From: Flavihumibacter sp. ZG627
GTDB taxonomy: Bacteria; Bacteroidota; Bacteroidia; Chitinophagales; Chitinophagaceae
Assembly (NCBI RefSeq): GCF_000814325.1
Contig: NZ_JPHF01000004.1
Span: forward strand, 420,908-484,907
Direction: 5' to 3'
DNA: 64,000 bases
Position numbers and translations under genes: made by a program
The notes under the pieces: generated by a model
Told to the model about the DNA's origin: nothing
The model's input: only the letters and a program-made list of their open reading frames with translations
The model's database searches: none
Shown here: positions 61,169-64,000 of the stretch, one piece after another
Numbering within the stretch: position 1 is the stretch's first letter
Layout: every line of letters begins with the position of its first letter

Positions 61169-61625
61169 TGGGGATAAATCTGCTATCAAACTCAAAGGGC
61201 TCCATATTAACTATCTCAATTCCTTTAAATTGAGTGTGGTTTGGATTGATCAAAAAATTAAAATCACCCGGCACAACTGAAGAAGGTACTCGCATCACAA
61301 GAAACTTTGATTCAGCAATAAAAAGGTCACCTATCTTTTGAGTGCTATATGAATGTGGGTTGGAGCGCCAATCAATTGGAATATCAGCATCCGCTAAATG
61401 ATAAATTTTTGCAGAATCTGGTATATTGATAGAAATTAAGAAATAATCTTTTGGCACAATAGTTATTGGGAGGTGAATGGCAACTTCTGCAAATGCCAAC
61501 GCCCGGGATTCACTGGTATAGAGCATTGCAACTCCCTTACTATTCCACCTTCCTCCAAATAATTCAGCCCCTTTGCCTGAAAGATCTGATCGAAATTTTC
61601 CTTTGCTGAGTCTGAATACTATCAT
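61089..61625 (-). CDS. RES-domain toxin (NAD+ phosphorylase-type) with antisense C-terminal tail
   Basis: This 178-residue protein begins MIVFRLSKGKFRSDLSGKGA, with ELFGGRWNSKGVAMLYTSES and LAFAEVAIHL, the RES signature. These hold the family's conserved Arg (R26) and Glu (E47). RES toxins degrade NAD+ and are neutralised by the partner antitoxin. INPNHTQFKGIEI and PFEFDSRFIP match the normal end of the family. The last 26 residues (from ITPPPATPQ) come from DNA that is antisense to the end of gltX and have no family support. The antitoxin gene overlaps its start by four bases. Confidence 0.88.
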   Translation of the reverse strand: MIVFRLSKGKFRSDLSGKGAELFGGRWNSKGVAMLYTSESRALAFAEVAIHLPITIVPKDYFLISINIPDSAKIYHLADADIPIDWRSNPHSYSTQKIGDLFIAESKFLVMRVPSSVVPGDFNFLINPNHTQFKGIEIVNMEPFEFDSRFIPITPPPATPQSSSKYPLSQSLRQYQTP

Positions 61626-62164
61626 GCTAAAACACCATGTTCAATTCTTCCCAATTCATCTTTTATCATTCCAACGCCAAACATTGTATCAAGAAATTCC
61701 TTTGGGGCTTTTCCACCCAACGCTATTGATTTTGAATTCAGCCATATATTAAAGTTCTCTTTATCCCCGAATACTTCCACTCCATAATTATAAAGCATAA
61801 CCAACTCAACGATTCTCTCGGATTGTATCGGCTGAAATGGTCTCCCTTCTTTTTGATTGCGTTGAATTGTTCTCTCAGAGAGTTGAAGATATGTTGCCCA
61901 TTCTGCCATAGAAAAAGGTGTTTTACCAACTATATTTTCAAAATCATGGAAAGCAATTCCTGTTCTGACAATATCTATAATAGCAATTATATTTTTGTCA
62001 TCGGCCGACTTGTAAGAAAATAGAGAGAACTGGGAAAGTTTCCGAGCTTTCGTCAATGTTTCTTTTGGTGGGTTTACTTTACCGGTAGATTTAGAACGAC
62101 TATTTTTTTTAGCCGCTTTGGTTCCAGGTTTATTGAATGATTGTTGACTAATCTTCGTCTTCAT
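61622..62164 (-). CDS. Xre/MbcA/ParS-type antitoxin
   Basis: This 180-residue protein has a basic N-terminus, then a helix-turn-helix (SMAEWATYLQLSERTIQRNQ) and a C-terminal toxin-binding DUF2384 region with LYNYGVEVFGDKENFNIWLNSKS and PKEFLDTMFGVGMIKDELGRIEHG. That set is the RES-partner antitoxin of the Xre/MbcA/ParS type. It precedes the toxin gene on the same strand with a 4-base overlap (ATGA), the usual antitoxin-first order. It would autoregulate through the palindromic sites just upstream of its start. Confidence 0.9.
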   Translation of the reverse strand: MKTKISQQSFNKPGTKAAKKNSRSKSTGKVNPPKETLTKARKLSQFSLFSYKSADDKNIIAIIDIVRTGIAFHDFENIVGKTPFSMAEWATYLQLSERTIQRNQKEGRPFQPIQSERIVELVMLYNYGVEVFGDKENFNIWLNSKSIALGGKAPKEFLDTMFGVGMIKDELGRIEHGVLA

Positions 62165-62194
62165 AATAGAAAACTACACAAAATAAATGAAACA

Positions 62195-62220
62195 TGTCGA
62201 ATTATTTGCGACATATGTCG
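62195..62220. promoter_or_regulatory. Palindromic operator upstream of the antitoxin
   Basis: Half-sites tgtcg (62195-62199), cgaca (62209-62213) and tgtcg (62216-62220) lie within 26 bases. The last two belong to a perfect 12-bp palindrome, cgacatatgtcg (62209-62220). All are 31-56 bp upstream of the antitoxin start, a typical place for autorepressor binding. Confidence 0.5.
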
Positions 62221-62301
62221 TTAATTGTACTTTGCAATTAAAAAATGCGTCCGTCGGTTTTAATGGTATCATCATCAGGTGATCGGATCAATACCTGCAT
62301 T

Positions 62302-62960
62302 TCAAATTTCTACCAATACTTTACCTTTCAAATCAATTTTAAATAAATCTGAGCTCAGGGATTTTTTATTGATAGATGTTGCTTCTACTACTTTTAACAC
62401 TGGTATATCAATTGTGTACTTTAAAATGATATGTCCGGATAATGGAAAAATAAAATTGGCGCCGTACGTTAACTTATTATCAGTATCAGCTATTAAATGC
62501 TTAGCAACCCAATAATTGTATGTCATGGGATCTTCATCCTCTGGTGCATCATCATACTTAAATCTAACACATATTTTTCACAACTATAGCCTAGCAATTC
62601 CAAATCATTAGAGGATTTGTCTGACAAGCTATCCACGGTCACTCCTTGCTCACTCATATCATCGGAAGAAGGGTTATAATATTCTACTGTGTCACTACCT
62701 GGCATTATGGAATAATGCATATTTTCCTTATATAGATAAACAGAGTATAGAAAAACACTATCAAACTTGTTCAGGTATTCTTTCCTGATATTACCATCCT
62801 TGTAAAAGATTCTAAATTTCACTGCAACTGTTTTAGCTAATTCCCTTCTTTGATTTGGATAACTAATATTGTATTCAACATAGCCTTCAAAAGATTCGCT
62901 TGTGGCAACTGAATCAAAACTAAGAAGAGAGATAATATAAATAAGGAACGAATAAAGCAT
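62302..62960 (-). pseudogene. GLPGLI/DUF4412-like gene with a one-base frameshift
   Basis: A reading frame from ATG 62960 runs to 62523 and ends in MKIP. A second frame in the same direction continues to 62302. The first part has a signal-like N-terminus, EGYVEYNISYPNQRREL and LLGYSCEKYVLDL. The second part has TYNYWVAKHLIADTDNK and SGHIILKYTIDIPVLKV. Joined after D in YVLD, the frames give YVLDFKYDDAPEDEDPMTYN, which restores one continuous protein of about 219 residues. One missing T in a T run at 62560-62562 (plus strand AAA) explains the break. The result resembles GLPGLI-type proteins (a GYSC-K-Y then YWVA pattern), so homology is tentative. Confidence 0.7.
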
Positions 62961-62978
62961 GATAAACGTATTCTAAAT

Positions 62979-63572
62979 TTAATCGGCCATATCACAATAG
63001 AAAGCATGTGAACTATCACTGGATATAATTAATATTTTTTCATGGTTAGGTCTCTTCGAATCATCCCTAAATACAATAATCTTATCACCTAGCGTATGAG
63101 GAGTCCACCAATCGGGGCGTGGAGAATATCGTGGCAAATATGATACTGTATCTGAAGACGCATGTTCGGAGACTTTAAATGAATTGAGTGAGATGATTCT
63201 ATTTATCTCAGTCGGGCATGCTTTGAATTCAAGCCAAATACAACAGTCCAATCGTGGCACCACCTGATCCATAAGCCTGAGTGGTTTTAAGCAACTGTCT
63301 ATCGGGGCACCAAAAAGCGCTGCATAAGCATCGTATGGCTGTCGTTGCCGAAATATGTTACTGGTGTCAGGGATATACTCCTTTACTTTACCATAGGCTT
63401 TGTCAATTGCAATAAATGAAAACCAGAGAGAACAGAATATCGACAGCAACAGAAAGCCTATTGCAAACATAATTCGATTAAGGCTTTTGAACTTAATCCC
63501 AGTTACGAAGAAAAACAGAAAAGCAATAATGCATATTAAACCAATGATTAAGGGCAGCGCAGGTTGTGTCAT
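62979..63572 (-). CDS. Hypothetical membrane protein
   Basis: This 197-residue protein has two hydrophobic helices near the start (LPLIIGLICIIAFLFFFVTG; IMFAIGFLLLSIFCSLWFSF). A soluble region follows with DTSNIFRQRQPYDAY, CCIWLEFKACPTEINR, and RPDWWTPHTLGDKIIVFRD. The last third probably faces the periplasm or cytoplasm and has no recognised family. It is in the same direction as the two flanking genes of unknown function, which may be one operon. Confidence 0.5.
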   Translation of the reverse strand: MTQPALPLIIGLICIIAFLFFFVTGIKFKSLNRIMFAIGFLLLSIFCSLWFSFIAIDKAYGKVKEYIPDTSNIFRQRQPYDAYAALFGAPIDSCLKPLRLMDQVVPRLDCCIWLEFKACPTEINRIISLNSFKVSEHASSDTVSYLPRYSPRPDWWTPHTLGDKIIVFRDDSKRPNHEKILIISSDSSHAFYCDMAD

Positions 63573-63590
63573 AGATTCGATTAGCCAATA

Positions 63591-63962
63591 TTAGCGAACA
63601 TTTTTAAGCCGGATATTTAATCTGTTATTCCAATTCTGATTATATTCTAACTCAGAGAGAGGGCCAATACGAAATATTTTTTCGTGGGCGAAATCAGAGT
63701 CCTTTGTCATATCGATGACATAAAAGGAAGTGCTACTATCATCGGGTTCCAGCGTGTTGGCTACTAAAAATCTATCATTAAAGCCATATTGTAAAAGTTT
63801 CCCCGGGGCTTTACCAATGTATTCACCTGATGCCAATTTGTAACTTAACCCTACATCTTCTTTTGTGTCAACACCTACAATGAAATATTTACCAGTTACG
63901 TGTTGCACATAAGCAAAGCCGCAGGAATATAAATTAAGTAATAAAAATAGCCCGAATAGCAT
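63591..63962 (-). CDS. Hypothetical lipoprotein
   Basis: This 123-residue protein begins MLFGLFLLLNLYSCGFAY. The NLYSC segment is a possible lipobox with Cys14. The mature part has YFIVGVDTKEDVGLSYKL, LQYGFNDRFLVAN and YVIDMTKDSDFAHEKIF. It resembles DUF3997-like short lipoproteins, but this is a tentative match. An in-frame stop codon lies upstream, so the ATG at 63962 is a plausible true start. It is transcribed toward the other unknown genes to its left. Confidence 0.45.
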   Translation of the reverse strand: MLFGLFLLLNLYSCGFAYVQHVTGKYFIVGVDTKEDVGLSYKLASGEYIGKAPGKLLQYGFNDRFLVANTLEPDDSSTSFYVIDMTKDSDFAHEKIFRIGPLSELEYNQNWNNRLNIRLKNVR

Positions 63963-64000
63963 TAACCCCTTTCCTGCCCTGTCTTAGCCCCCTAAATGGC

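Overview
The window looks like a chromosomal segment of a gliding or T9SS-bearing Bacteroidota, most likely a member of the Chitinophagaceae or a near relative. The reasons are type IX secretion and gliding genes (porU, porV, gldJ and a PorP/SprF gene), a bacillithiol glycosyltransferase (bshA), many lipoproteins and signal-peptide proteins of Bacteroidota-type families (DUF4292, EnvC-like M23, GLPGLI-like), few recognisable Shine-Dalgarno sites, and several exact matches to the Bacteroidota -7 promoter element TAnnTTTG. The assignment to family level is inference.

Layout. 1-4.5 kb: the tail of a leuB-like gene, a giant FAD/4Fe-4S D-lactate (or glycolate-type) dehydrogenase, a NYN-LOTUS RNase-like protein and a TMEM220-like membrane protein. 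4.5-11.6 kb: two tandem paralogous VPS10/sortilin-type beta-propeller exoproteins and a small periplasmic or outer-membrane protein, each with its own terminator. 11.7-16.9 kb: adenine deaminase, then a probable signalling operon (LiaF-like protein, DUF4288 protein, LytS-type histidine kinase, LytTR response regulator) with a 21-bp-period direct repeat upstream of its promoter. 16.9-26.4 kb: housekeeping genes (anmK, upp, PorP/SprF, 3-methyladenine glycosylase, EI24 protein, RsmI-like methylase, M28 peptidase, bshA, M16 peptidase). 26.4-38.9 kb: envelope and secretion block: envC-like, DUF4292, dut, ispF, porV and porU on the minus strand, facing away from gldJ and murF, then CHAD and DUF983 genes. 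38.9-44.6 kb: xylose module (xylA, xylB, divergent AraC-type regulator) plus a beta-helix lipoprotein. 44.6-51.1 kb: SpoIIAA-like, topoisomerase IB, FMN reductase, an M16 peptidase pair (one with and one without the zinc motif) and a sialidase-like lipoprotein.

51.2-55.7 kb is accessory in character: small unknown ORFs, an AT-rich stretch, a lipoprotein plus a secreted trypsin-like protease interrupted by an in-frame TGA, and a GIY-YIG protein, next to tRNA-Ser(GGA). 55.8-61.2 kb returns to core genes (ansA, tatD, polysaccharide deacetylase, gltX). The right end (61.1-64 kb) is accessory again: a RES/Xre toxin-antitoxin pair whose toxin runs 80 bp antisense into gltX, a GLPGLI-like gene with a one-base frameshift, and two unknown membrane or lipoprotein genes.

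How the genes fit together: porU, porV, gldJ and PorP/SprF belong to T9SS export and gliding; the interrupted protease carries a T9SS-type C-terminal sorting domain and would be a client. MurF, AnmK, EnvC-like and the LiaF module concern cell-wall synthesis, recycling, splitting and stress sensing. XylA, XylB and the AraC regulator form a local catabolic circuit with a candidate operator between them. No CRISPR array, rRNA, integrase or transposase was seen. The most unusual items are the two broken genes (TGA at 52819-52821; frameshift near 62560), the antisense toxin tail in gltX, and the putative LytTR and AraC operator repeats.
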